A DNA stretch of 64,000 nucleotides from Cladophialophora immunda (lineage: Eukaryota > Ascomycota > Eurotiomycetes > Chaetothyriales > Herpotrichiellaceae), in assembly GCF_000835495.1 (NCBI RefSeq), contig NW_015622545.1, positions 2,496,777-2,560,776 on the forward strand, written 5' to 3'. Each line of letters begins with the position of its first letter. Position 1 is the stretch's first letter. The notes below the pieces were generated by a model that searched no databases, was not told the origin of the DNA, and saw only the letters and a list, made by a program, of their open reading frames with translations. A program made the translations under genes and the position numbers. Positions 54,834 to 64,000 of the stretch are shown piece after piece.

Positions 54834-57038
54834 CCCTTGAATATGGCTCTACTGGAGGAGGCTCCGGAGATGGTGATTGAGGTCTATTTCGTTGCTCCTG
54901 AATTGTTTCTCCGGTGATAAACGAAATTCAGACGTCGAACTTGTCTGACCTCCTTGCTACTTGTCGGAAGGTTGGACTGGTGAAGAAGCTGACCCCAAGC
55001 ATTGACGATATGTAATAGAAAAGGAATCTCTGGGCATCGCTGATACCCAATCAGGAATAGTTTGAGGCTTTTTCAGAGCGGTCATTTGCGAAGCTGGGTC
55101 TGCGCGGTCTGGGCAGCATATTGACTGTAACAGACGTGGTACCTGGGTCCAGATGCAGTGGCTGATCATTCCAGTTGTTGGCGCTTATATAGGAGAGTGC
55201 GTGGCTCCAATTCCTGCCTCTGCTGGTGTTGCGAAGGAGGTCATCCAGGGTGTCGGAGGATGACTAGCAGACCAGATGGGCAAAACTTCACCCCGGGCGT
55301 CATCAGTAACGGAGAAATCCAGCACCTGTGCTGGGTCTTGGGAATCGTATGAGTGGACACGCCACATGGGTGATTCAACTTGTATGGAAAGTCATACCGC
55401 TGCGTGAAGCAGGACTGAGCTGCCATCCGTGATGGAGGACTTGCGGAACACAGGACTGACTATCTCAGAGATCTTTGAGACCCCATGGTACAGGGAGACA
55501 ACCAAGCGCTTGCGCAGGGATATTGTATGCTCCAGCTTCGTTTCTAGAAGCATGCTTGTCTTTCTTTCATCCACTGATGCTGACAGAGGTGACAAACGAC
55601 TCGTTGCCAGAAATGACCATGCGGACAGTCTCGAGCAGTCGGTATCGCAAACTCCACGTACCGAGCCGAACCATTAGAGTCCTGAGGCTGAATATTAGTA
55701 AAATCAATTAGCTATCCTATCTCGTATGGGTTTGTGGTCATCAAAATCCAGAATTTAGGAACGAGGATTGGATCGAGATTGTCGGAGACACCTTCCACAT
55801 GTGGTGCCTTCGCGCTCATGCTCCTTGGAGAAAAGACGGTCAGAAAAGGGACCGAGAGTGCTAGGTCGAGGCGCCGCCTTCGCTTAGGGCGCGGAGAAAG
55901 AATGTCGAGAATGTTTAGGCCAAGGAGGCCGTGGGATAAGTTGCAAAACTCTCTTGTCCTTGCGTTCCGTCTTACCGGCGGCGTGTGAGTGATTGGTTCA
56001 AGATCGACGACCCTCCCACAGCACAGCCCCAACAGCCATCTCCTATTTCATCCTGGGTTTGAAGCCATAAAAAAAATGGACCGTGTCTTTGCTCCACAGG
56101 CTTACGAGGACTCGGCAGTCCTAGTTTGGGCAAGTAGTCAAGACCCATTTACTCCTTGAATCGCCGCACAAAAGAGCTCTGGCCAACTGCGGCCCAAGTG
56201 TGGAAGCGCTTTTCGCTCTTATTTTTGAGGGTCTTTTCGTTTTATGTCTTCTGTATACAATCAGGATGATAGCGTTGACCTTGACGCCGGATAATCTTTG
56301 GTTTACGCCGTGGTCCACGGCCAAGATAGTATTCATCTCAAAAGCGATGAACGACGCTCTAGGATCGTCGAATGCTGAGGTATTCACGGCGTTCTTTGAG
56401 CGATTTTGCTGTAAGAAAAGGCCTCTGGCATACGATGCATTTATAGTAAACCTCGCGCGTAAAAGGCCCGTCGAATAGTCGTGTCTAGGATTCATTGCCT
56501 ATCAGGAAAGACCTCAATAAAGATCTCAATCTAGGTACAAACGGGATGGTCAAAAACACCCTATAGGATTCAGTCTTCAATCGTCTCAAAATCCTCCTTG
56601 GACGGGATAGATTTACGGCCGCGATTCTCTATCGAATAGGGCGAGTTGTGATGCTTTCGAGGCTGTTGAGAAGGAGAAATATCTCGATAACTAGTCCGAT
56701 CCTTTGACACGGCACCATTTGAAGATTGCACGTTGAGTAGTATCATCCCTGTTGTTCTGGCAGAATTGGGTCACTGTTCGCACCTGTCCATTACAATGGT
56801 AGGCTATCGAGTATGATCCAAGGCCTCCTCTTCCTCTCGAGGCGTAACTGGACATCCTGCAACCATCATTGGTAAAGGAAAGAGTGGTAGAGGAGGAATA
56901 GTTGGTTAGGAGATAGTGTACGAGGTAGTTGTGGAAAGTTGACGGTGTGACGTAATCTGTGCCGCTTATTTTGTCCACCGGCTCGCAGGATAGGAACAAC
57001 TAGCACGGAATAATACTATTCCGAATAGTCAGGGCTAA
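54834..57038. other. Long intergenic region, no convincing gene; 16-mer copy 2 inside
   Basis: These 2.2 kb are the longest empty stretch in the window. Short ORFs exist on both strands (for example 56200-56478 + and 56121-56495 -) with no family motif, and some could be decayed coding DNA. A minus-strand ORF at 56691-56999 lies just past the F-box-like gene and contains several Cys (CNGQVRTVTQFCQNN) but no ATG at its beginning. Confidence 0.5.
55963..55978. repeat. 16-bp dispersed repeat, copy 2 of 3
   Basis: CGTTCCGTCTTACCGG, same orientation as the other two copies. Flanks are TCCTTG before and CGGCGT after. Confidence 0.85.
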
Positions 57039-58355
57039 TTAGGTATGGTATTCATGGGTCGGGAACCCGAGGAACCCGCGTGGGCGGATCGAGGCGTCGC
57101 CGCACTCGTCAAGCAAAGAATTGTGTACGGGGCAGTTCCAACAAGGGTCTTCGGGCCGCAAAAATTTCATGGTGACACCGGAATCTTGTGAAATCTTCAT
57201 CATTTCTTTGTTAAATGACCAACCCGGGGAATAGAACTCCAGCTTCGGAAGGTTGGGAAGCTTTGCCGTCGAGGTTGTTGCTAATTCGTCCAGTATTGCC
57301 GTGGATGCTCTATCAATCCTCAAGACGCGCAATGATGGGGGGAGTTTCTCCATATAGGAACCATCACACACGTAGTCTCTTTCATGAGAAGGGTGTTTGT
57401 GGTTGCTGTCGTTATATGAGAGCAAAACCGAACTTAAAGCGAGGTCCTCCTGAGAAATTCTTAGTCGCTCCAACCTAGTAAAAGATCGTAGACTTTTGAT
57501 GGGCTTGCAGACAGAAAAGGTATCCATGTGGAGATCTCGCAGCGTCCGTTTGTTGCGTCGGAGCGCTTTCACTAGATCTGGTGCTTCGATTGTAAGGCCC
57601 GCAGGTCTGCGCGGTGGGCAGCACGAGCTAACAAAATAACAAAACGTCTCCAAACGGCAACAACGCTGCAGAAACCGCTGAAGATCTTGCCCAACGACCC
57701 AACAGTGTGTGATTATGAGATGTCGAAGGGAATAACAGCTTAGATCAATAGCCTCAGGGATCCCTCGGACGGGGCGGAAGGATCGCAACTTGACATCCAC
57801 CACCTTTGAAGCTGCCAGAATGGTATGTAATGCTCCTAGACTCCCCTTCGAACGCCCCTGCACATACACAGTTTTGAGCGAAGGAGGCAGCGTGAAGCCC
57901 GAACCAGGAGAAGCCAGGAGCACAAAGTCTGGGATAGTGTCGTTGATGAAGAATTCTTCGAGACTGACGAGCTTGGACAGCATGGTTTCGATAAGCATCC
58001 CGCGAAGCTTGTTTGGATCGACAATAGTGTTGGCCCAGAAGAAGTCTGCATATGGACCTGTTCCCACAAGATGTTTTCGAAACAAATCGAGGTCTTTTGG
58101 GGCGATTGGATCCGTTCGATCGGAATCACACAGCCGTATAGATTTCACTAAGTTGGCCAGATATGGGTAAGAGATGATGATTCGAAGAAAGGTGGGAACT
58201 TGGTGATGGAGTAGCTCGACGTCTCTGTAGAAGTCCGGCCGGGCCAGCTGATAACACCATTTTGCGACTTGACAGAAGCGGCCCCGATCTCCACACCCCA
58301 GATACTGGACCACTATGGAAATTAACTCGATCGACAATGATTCGAGGGTAGCCAT
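57039..58355 (-). CDS. F-box-like protein with degenerate leucine-rich region
   Basis: A single ORF of 438 codons from an ATG. The N-terminus MATLESLSIELISIVVQYLG followed by FCQVAKWCYQLARPDFYRDVEL is an F-box-like helical module, typical of the expanded fungal F-box family. Downstream segments repeat the pattern of leucine-rich strands (LVSLEEFFINDT, LPPSLKTVYVQG, SLRHLIITHCWVVGQD, LETFCYFVSSCC, LRDLHMDTFS, LERLRISQEDL, LRVLRIDRAST). The C-terminal 60 residues contain several Cys (PCWNCPVHNSLLDECGD). A role as SCF substrate receptor is the usual assumption; the target is unknown. Such genes are often lineage-specific. Confidence 0.75.
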   Translation of the reverse strand: MATLESLSIELISIVVQYLGCGDRGRFCQVAKWCYQLARPDFYRDVELLHHQVPTFLRIIISYPYLANLVKSIRLCDSDRTDPIAPKDLDLFRKHLVGTGPYADFFWANTIVDPNKLRGMLIETMLSKLVSLEEFFINDTIPDFVLLASPGSGFTLPPSLKTVYVQGRSKGSLGALHTILAASKVVDVKLRSFRPVRGIPEAIDLSCYSLRHLIITHCWVVGQDLQRFLQRCCRLETFCYFVSSCCPPRRPAGLTIEAPDLVKALRRNKRTLRDLHMDTFSVCKPIKSLRSFTRLERLRISQEDLALSSVLLSYNDSNHKHPSHERDYVCDGSYMEKLPPSLRVLRIDRASTAILDELATTSTAKLPNLPKLEFYSPGWSFNKEMMKISQDSGVTMKFLRPEDPCWNCPVHNSLLDECGDASIRPRGFLGFPTHEYHT

Positions 58356-58894
58356 GGTGTTGCGGTTGAACGGCTGATTGCAATGTGAGTCGGTGAATTG
58401 GTGAAGAACTAAGAAGCGGAGCGAGAGGGGAAACGGAAGCTATGCGACACCGGCAAACCTTCCTGTATAAAGATGGGCAATTTGGCCGACACACAGAAAC
58501 ATCCCGGCGGGATTATCGTAGGGAGCAACACACATAGGACTACGCCCTCTCGGGCACGGACTAAGAACCTCCTCTTGAGATTTCCTATTGCGAAGCTGAT
58601 TCAAAACCAAATCTACCTGGCGGGAGAGGGGGTTGGCGAGCTAGGTATACTATGAAACAGTGCTGGCGCATGATGGCCCTTCAAGCTAAGTTGAACGGGC
58701 CAAAATGCCTTAGCGTGAAGGCTAAGGGGTCGCCCAACAAACTGTTTGGAGACATGGCTGACGATTCACATATCTTCCGAGGTTGAACATCACAGTGGAA
58801 GCCTGACAGATTGGTCCGAGGACCCGTGGAAGGATTCCTGACCCCCCGTCGCCCCGACCAAGGCCCGTCTTGTCGCCCATATGCACTGAATACG
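58356..58894. other. Intergenic between F-box-like gene and channel gene
   Basis: These 539 bases contain the F-box-like gene's upstream region and the 3' flank of the channel gene. No gene recognised. Confidence 0.5.
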
Positions 58895-61063
58895 TCAGTC
58901 GTGGTACTCCTCGACAGCGTCCTGCGGATTCCTTATGTCGAATACTGCCTGAATATCTCCGTGAGGCGAAAACCCCGAAAAGACCCATTCTGTCAGTTTT
59001 CCGTGTTTTGGTGAACGTTGGGGTGCGCCGTTGGCTGCCCGCCAGAACCGCGGTCGCTCGTATGCAGCGATCAAAAGCAGGGTGGGAACATTCAGCAGGC
59101 GGATTGCGAAGACGTTGACTTGGTGGAACCGCCGTGGTGAGAGAATGAGTTTCATTGGAAGAAGAACGGCGAGAGCCAGAACATTGAAAGGGGGCGGATA
59201 CGCGAAGATTGCATCACTCTTGACCCCTTCAAACGTGAGGACTGTGCGCCGGAATTTGATCTCGGCGCTTTCGTTCGCCACAATCTTGGAGAATGTATTG
59301 GTCAACATGGCCACCAGAACCGTCAGAAAAAGGGTATTCCCTAGGAAGGCGAAGACAATCATGAGGGAAGGTCCGAGGACTCGGTGGAAGTCGACTGAGC
59401 GCTCGATGCCGGTGCCATCGAGCCCGAACCATATCCACAGCATCCACTTCGAGACTGTCCCTGAATTGAGTATATCATGATGTTTCACGGGTTCGTTGAG
59501 ATAAGTGAGCCACTTCAACGAGACAAGGAATCCCGCAAAGCACCAAACCGCCAGCAGGGTCAAGACAATAAAGTCTCTCATCATGGCGCGGAGACTAATA
59601 AACAGCATGTTGTCGGGCATCAAGTTGAATGCGAGGCGTGGGAGAAGGACAGGCGCGGCAATCGCAAGCATGTTGAGCCCGAGACCTGGATTGAGCCGAC
59701 CACTGGCCAAAGCGTACATCCGCACGATGAAGTAGACCGTGTAGATGACTATGAATGTAATGTCCAGAAACGACCAGAGGTTCTGCGTGTGGACCTGCCA
59801 TCCATGCTCGATGATAGCAGCAAACTCCTCCAAGATCCAGCCAGTGGTGTACAAACAGAATGCAATCTCACAGGCAGTCAAACGTGACTGTTGGTAGAAA
59901 GTCATGGTGAGCATGTATAGCATCAAGAGGACTGCGAATTGGCCCACTTCGAGCATGATGCGAATCCGGGGAACAATTAGACGGTACTGATTGAGAATAG
60001 GTGCCTTACGAGGGTCGTATAGTGAGATCGGGTGGTGCTTGTAATGGTCTGGCAAGATGTCGACGAAGGAGAGAGGTGTGTACACAATCTGCCCTCGAAA
60101 CACAGCATCCACCACCTTCTGAGCTGCCGGAGAGCTGAGGAAAAGCTTGCTTGTGGAGATTATGGCGATCTCCAAGGCTGTGAGTTTTCGTTCGTAGCCT
60201 CCTCGCTTCTGCACAGGCCAGTGAGCAGGAAGAGGCTTCTCGCGCAAGACCGCTTCTGGCGCATTCTGAAAAGGCTCAAAGCCCGCGACAAGAATGTTGG
60301 CCAAGAGTAGAAGCCCTTCAGGGCCAATATGGTCGTCGTTAAACCGGCGGAGGAGCTGGATGGCTACCAGCTCACAGAGATTGGCGCGACTGGTGCTGAT
60401 AGATTGATTGAGCCCTTGAGAGGACTGCTCACGGAGAAACTGCATGCGGTTCACCAGCAGGCAGTATACTTGCGCGTACAGTCAACTTCTCTTCGCCCGA
60501 AAGGCGCAAATTGGCAATGAAGAAGCAAAAGGAGTTTCCCTCACGTCACACGCTTTTATTCTTGTGGGATTGCAAGGCGGTACTCTCTTACCTGTAGATA
60601 CATCTTTTGGATCGTAGATCCTACTTACAAAGGGCTTCACAATCAACTCGTTCATCGCTGGTTCCTTCAATTGTTCCAAAGTGTATGGATCAACTGCAGA
60701 ACTTAGGCTTCCAAATCTCAATATAAGTATGGTCGATAGCTTTACTCACCCATGCAAGCAATTACCAGTCTCCGAATTCTGCCATCCGTCAGTCCAATTT
60801 AATGTCAACAGCATCGTCTCAAAGGCAGGCCCATGCCTGGTTGTACGCTCTGCTTGGGACCTAGATAGGCTTGTGGTTCGGACTCACTCATGAATCGTTT
60901 CATAGACTGGCAGAGCGGCGTGTGGGTCACGCGGAACAGCTTGTCCTGGTCGATAGTTGTTTTCGTCCTCTTCAAACTCTTCCAGGAGCGTCTCATTGCC
61001 TTCACTCTCGTAGGGATGTATGCGACACCGACGAGAGCTAGTGGGATGGCTTTTTGTGCGCAT
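58895..61063 (-). CDS. YVC1: TRP-type vacuolar cation channel (YVC1 family)
   Basis: Calcium-permeable channel of the fungal TRPY group, which in yeast releases vacuolar Ca2+ after osmotic shock. Four exons close in frame (61063-60888, 60778-60750, 60693-60592, 60468-58895), giving 626 residues. The second exon is only 29 nt. The acidic N-terminus (LLEEFEEDENNYRPG) is followed across the exons by ALPVYETIHEIRRLVIACMVDPYTLEQLKEP and VYCLLVNRMQFLREQS, a strong family signature. Membrane segments include GQFAVLLMLYMLTMTFY, LWSFLDITFIVIYTVYFIV, LNMLAIAAPVLLPRLAFNL, DFIVLTLLAVWCFAGFLVSL, the pore region WMLWIWFGLDGTGIERS and SLMIVFAFLGNTLFLTVLVAMLTNTFSKIV. The C-terminus (WVFSGFSPHGDIQAVFD) is cytoplasmic. 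The gene is divergent from the Na+/H+ antiporter. Confidence 0.92.
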
Positions 61064-61922
61064 TTTTGTTGAGGACGGATGAACGCGAGCCCTATTTCAC
61101 TGGACCCAAACATAAATAGACGCCAATTCGGCCGGTTCTCGACGAAGTGACAACTAAAGAAGGATGTCGTGGTCTAGTAGTAATTTTTCAGCAGTCCTAG
61201 AAGTCGTTTCAATATGAATTCGGTGACGTGCGTGTTTCTACTAGCAGTTGGGCCCTCAACATGATAGTCCGTCCAGCTAGAGCACGACATCGAAGCTAGA
61301 GATAGACCAGAGTATTCTTCGCCTCTGGGATACCCGACCGAATGGATCCTCTCGAGATCCCATGACCAGATGTGTTCGACGATTGGTGACCCGCCGAGCG
61401 ATCAGTAACTAGCGTATGCATGTGCGAACGCGAACAGATCCATGGCGCGGGCTTCGACGTTCCGTCTTACCGGATCCCAAGATTGCTTCCACACCTCTCT
61501 GGATCTGCTTTGTAACGTCTTTCGGATGGCGAGGAAAGCGCTGTGGCGACTGCGTGATGAGAGATTCCATTCTTCATAATCCATTGGTCACATTCGGCCT
61601 TGCTCGGCTCCCAATCAGTCGAGGTCTTACCTATCTTGACATCCAAAGGGCCTGGCCTGGCCATCAACAACAATCATCGAGCCGTTTCCCGGATCAGCAT
61701 GGACGATGCTCTCTTGTCAATGCTGATCATCTTTAGCCGCCTGATCCCGTCAGGCGCCTTCATCATGCGCATAAGATTAGTGTGGGGGTTTATGTGCTGG
61801 ATTGCTCCTTAAGTACGAGTGCCATGGTCAACGCAGAGGGCGTTTTTTTAATCACCACAGGGCGGATATTGCTCCAGCCCTTTCCATTCCTTTAATCCCT
61901 CATTGGAAATCTCGATGCCAAC
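61064..61922. promoter_or_regulatory. Divergent promoter between channel and Na+/H+ antiporter genes; 16-mer copy 3
   Basis: An 859-base region between divergent starts. It contains the third copy of the 16-bp repeat at about the middle (395 bases from the channel start, 450 from the antiporter start). Short ORFs inside show no motif. Confidence 0.55.
61458..61473. repeat. 16-bp dispersed repeat, copy 3 of 3
   Basis: CGTTCCGTCTTACCGG in the divergent promoter between the channel and antiporter genes. Flanks are CTTCGA before and ATCCCA after. Confidence 0.85.
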
Positions 61923-63522
61923 ATGAATGGCCTAGTTTTCTCAAATTTCAACGTTGTATGCGCCGCATTCGGCGGCTTCCTCTTGAGTTTCGGGCTAGTG
62001 TCTGATGCATGGAAGCAACAATTCCTGCTCTCCGAAGCATGTGAGTTCTCAACTCGGTCCCCATCTTTTGCATAGCTTGGGCTTACAGGTTCAGTGATTG
62101 CCTTGATCGCCGGTGCAGTCCTGGCACACTTTGCGGGCTTCCTCCGTCCAGACGAATATGGCTGCGGAGACAACAAGAACATAGATTCTATTACCCTTGA
62201 ATTCTCCCGGCTTGTCCTCGCAGTGCAGCTGGTCCTCACCGGCATCCAGCTCCCTTCGCGCTACCTCTCCAGGGCATGGCGCTCTATTTTCTACCTCTTG
62301 GGGCCAACTCTGACGTTGATGTGGCTTAGCGCGGGCCTCATAATATGGTGGATGTTACCTCGTTTGGACTTTGTGCACGCCCTGGCGATTGGAGCCTGTG
62401 TTGCTCCGACCGATCCAGTCCTTTCCAATGCTGTCATCAAAGGCCGATTTGCAGAGATCAATACCCCCAAACCATTGCAGAGACTCATCGCAGCTGAAGC
62501 AGGGTTGAACGATGGCCTCGGCTATCCATTTCTCTTCTTTGCGCTGTATTGGATCAAGCATTCTGAGGGTCAAGGTATCCAGCTACCCATGCTCACATCT
62601 TGGCTCGGTGGCACTTGGGGGTACGTTGTGATTTTCAGCGTCGTATATGGTATTGGGGTCGGGTACGCCGCACGAAAGCTGTTCTTCTCTGCCAGAAGAC
62701 GCGGGTTCGTTGAGGAAGAGAGCTCTTTAACATATGTTATCGCATTATCTCTATTCGTTTTGGGAACCTGTGGAATACTGGGAACCGACGATATTCTTGC
62801 TTGCTTCGTTGCCGGGTGTACATTTGCGTGGGATGACCAGTAAGTGTGGAGTGGAGTTTGAGGAAACCTTTGAGCCGTGCTTACCTTACAGATTCGAGCA
62901 GGACGCTTGCAGCGAGCTTTTCTGGTCTGCTGCCGATATGTTGGTCAACATTTCAATTTTCATTTGGTATGGTGCTGTGGCACCGTGGGCCTTATTCGCA
63001 ACAAACAACATCGTCTCCCTTGGGAGATTATTGGCACTGGGCGTCCTAATTCTTTGCCTTCGGCGCTTACCAGCGATATTGCTCATGAAGCACAAGGTAA
63101 CTGAGATTGGAACCATGTTCCAGGCAATATTTGTCGGATTCTTTGGTCCCATCGGGGTCTCAGCCGTATTCTATCTGCTGATTGCCGTGGAGTTTCTTGA
63201 GGAGTTGGTCCAGGATGACAAAGGCACGGCACTCGGGGATATACAGTACCTTCAAGAAGCCATGCAGGTAATTGTCTGGTTCCTGGTAGTGTGCAGTGTG
63301 GTCGTCCATGGCTTAGCCTTGCCGCTGGCCAGACTGTGTTGCTGGATCCCTTTTCCCAGTAACCTCATGCCTGCACGCTGCTCGCCTGGCAGTGGTGATG
63401 ATACAGAAGCTGCGTCCGACTCTCTTGCCAAGAGATTTCGAGACTACGCTTTCAACTTTTCGAGCAAGGAAAGCCAGACACGCATTTGGTCGGGAGGGAA
63501 TGGATACAGCACTATGGAATGA
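61923..63522 (+). CDS. Na+(K+)/H+ antiporter, Nha1/Sod2 (CPA1) family
   Basis: Exports Na+ or K+ in exchange for protons across the plasma membrane, giving salt tolerance. Three exons (61923-62040, 62089-62839, 62892-63522) give 499 residues. Blocks are VVCAAFGGFLLSFGLVSDAW at the start, SLTLEFSR-like ITLEFSRLVLAVQLVLTGIQLP, ALAIGACVAPTDPVLSNAV, AEAGLNDGLGYPFLFFALY with the ion-binding ND pair, ILGTDDILACFVAGCTFAWDD, DMLVNISIFIWYGAVAPW and FGPIGVSAVFYLLIA. About 12 spans are visible. The C-terminal tail is short (about 65 residues) compared with the several-hundred-residue tail of yeast Nha1, nearer the Sod2 type. Confidence 0.93.
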
Positions 63523-64000
63523 GGCCGATAGTCCCGGCTGGGGCTCATGAGAGCTCTCGTCGAAGAGAATGGCTCATGTGCTCGTCGACAGTGGTAAGAG
63601 TGTTCGGATAGGAGGTTGATAGAGGTGCCATTTCTCCACAGTAATCTATGGAAAGCAATACAGGACAGTTGAACGCATATAGAGAGAAGCTTCTGACCTC
63701 TCAGATATCCAGAATATGAACGTCAATCTTGAGATTCAAACGTTCAAGACTGGCGTTCGTCGTAGAGGGCGAGGCTGACTCTCCTGTATTGCAATTGGCC
63801 CGCCTCAAAGTGCATTCTGCATCGGGAAATCCCGAGGGTGTTGTGGCTCTCTCTCCTCAACGTGCGTGGTGGAATGGAAGTGGTATTAAGGGAGGATCGT
63901 TCTCGCATCTGAGAAGAGGGCAAGGCAATCTCTGAACAGATCAACGACTTGAACAGAGCCAATCACCTTCAAGGGGAGGTGCTTTCGGTTGCATTCTCCA
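63523..64000. other. 3' flank to window edge
   Basis: No gene recognised. A short plus-strand ORF (63729-63935) has no family features. Confidence 0.5.

Noticed and set aside
60805..61113. Minus-strand ORF starting at 61113 as the first exon of the channel
   Set aside because: A different frame from the ATG at 61063 gives the family-typical acidic N-terminus and splices correctly. The 61113 frame does not join.
52927..61473. 16-bp repeat as an introner-like intron element
   Set aside because: The reverse complement begins like a splice donor, but introner elements share similarity over their whole length and the flanks of the three copies do not.

Overview
The window is nuclear DNA of a filamentous ascomycete. 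Genes are split by short (about 50-100 nt) GT-AG introns, intergenic gaps run from a few hundred bases to 2 kb, and the families are typically fungal (PTH11/rhodopsin-domain protein, Zn2Cys6 regulator, CFEM-type surface protein, Dal5-like permease, OTT_1508-like deaminase). The gene content suggests Eurotiomycetes, perhaps a black-yeast-like (Chaetothyriales) lineage; that placement is inference only. I found no CRISPR array, rRNA, convincing tRNA or intact transposon. Exons were placed by hand from splice signals and reading frame. They close in frame for every multi-exon gene listed.

Layout. 0-0.4 kb: the 3' end of an MFS drug-efflux pump. 1.9-6.6 kb: an eight-exon APC amino-acid/choline-type permease (-) and a divergent rhodopsin-domain membrane protein (+). 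7.5-16 kb: a coiled-coil orphan, the Gpt2/Sct1 glycerol-3-phosphate acyltransferase and an F-box/WD40 protein, all (+). 17-24.6 kb: a cis-prenyltransferase (-), an OTT_1508-like deaminase (+) and the mitochondrial i-AAA protease Yme1 (+). 25.3-31.6 kb: a CFEM-type transmembrane surface protein (-), a DUF1223 thioredoxin-fold protein (+) and an UNC93-like MFS transporter (-).

32.5-44.3 kb looks like a catabolic cluster. It holds a cyclase-family hydrolase, an FAAH-like amidase, a class-III aminotransferase, a Zn2Cys6 regulator, a Dal5-like importer and an ochratoxinase-like metal amidohydrolase. Together they suggest uptake of an amide- or lactam-like nitrogen compound, hydrolysis of its C-N bonds and transamination of the amine released. 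No substrate can be named from the sequence.

45.7-48.6 kb holds a small orphan with an N-terminal membrane segment and a membrane RING-H2 protein whose last zinc ligand is created by splicing. 49.9-63.5 kb is rich in ion transport: a HAK/KUP potassium transporter, an unrecognised polytopic membrane protein, an F-box-like protein, a TRP-type YVC1 channel and a divergent Na+/H+ antiporter. In this section an identical 16-bp sequence occurs three times in the intergenic DNA, once inside the YVC1/antiporter divergent promoter. That repeat and the catabolic cluster are the two observations most worth following up.
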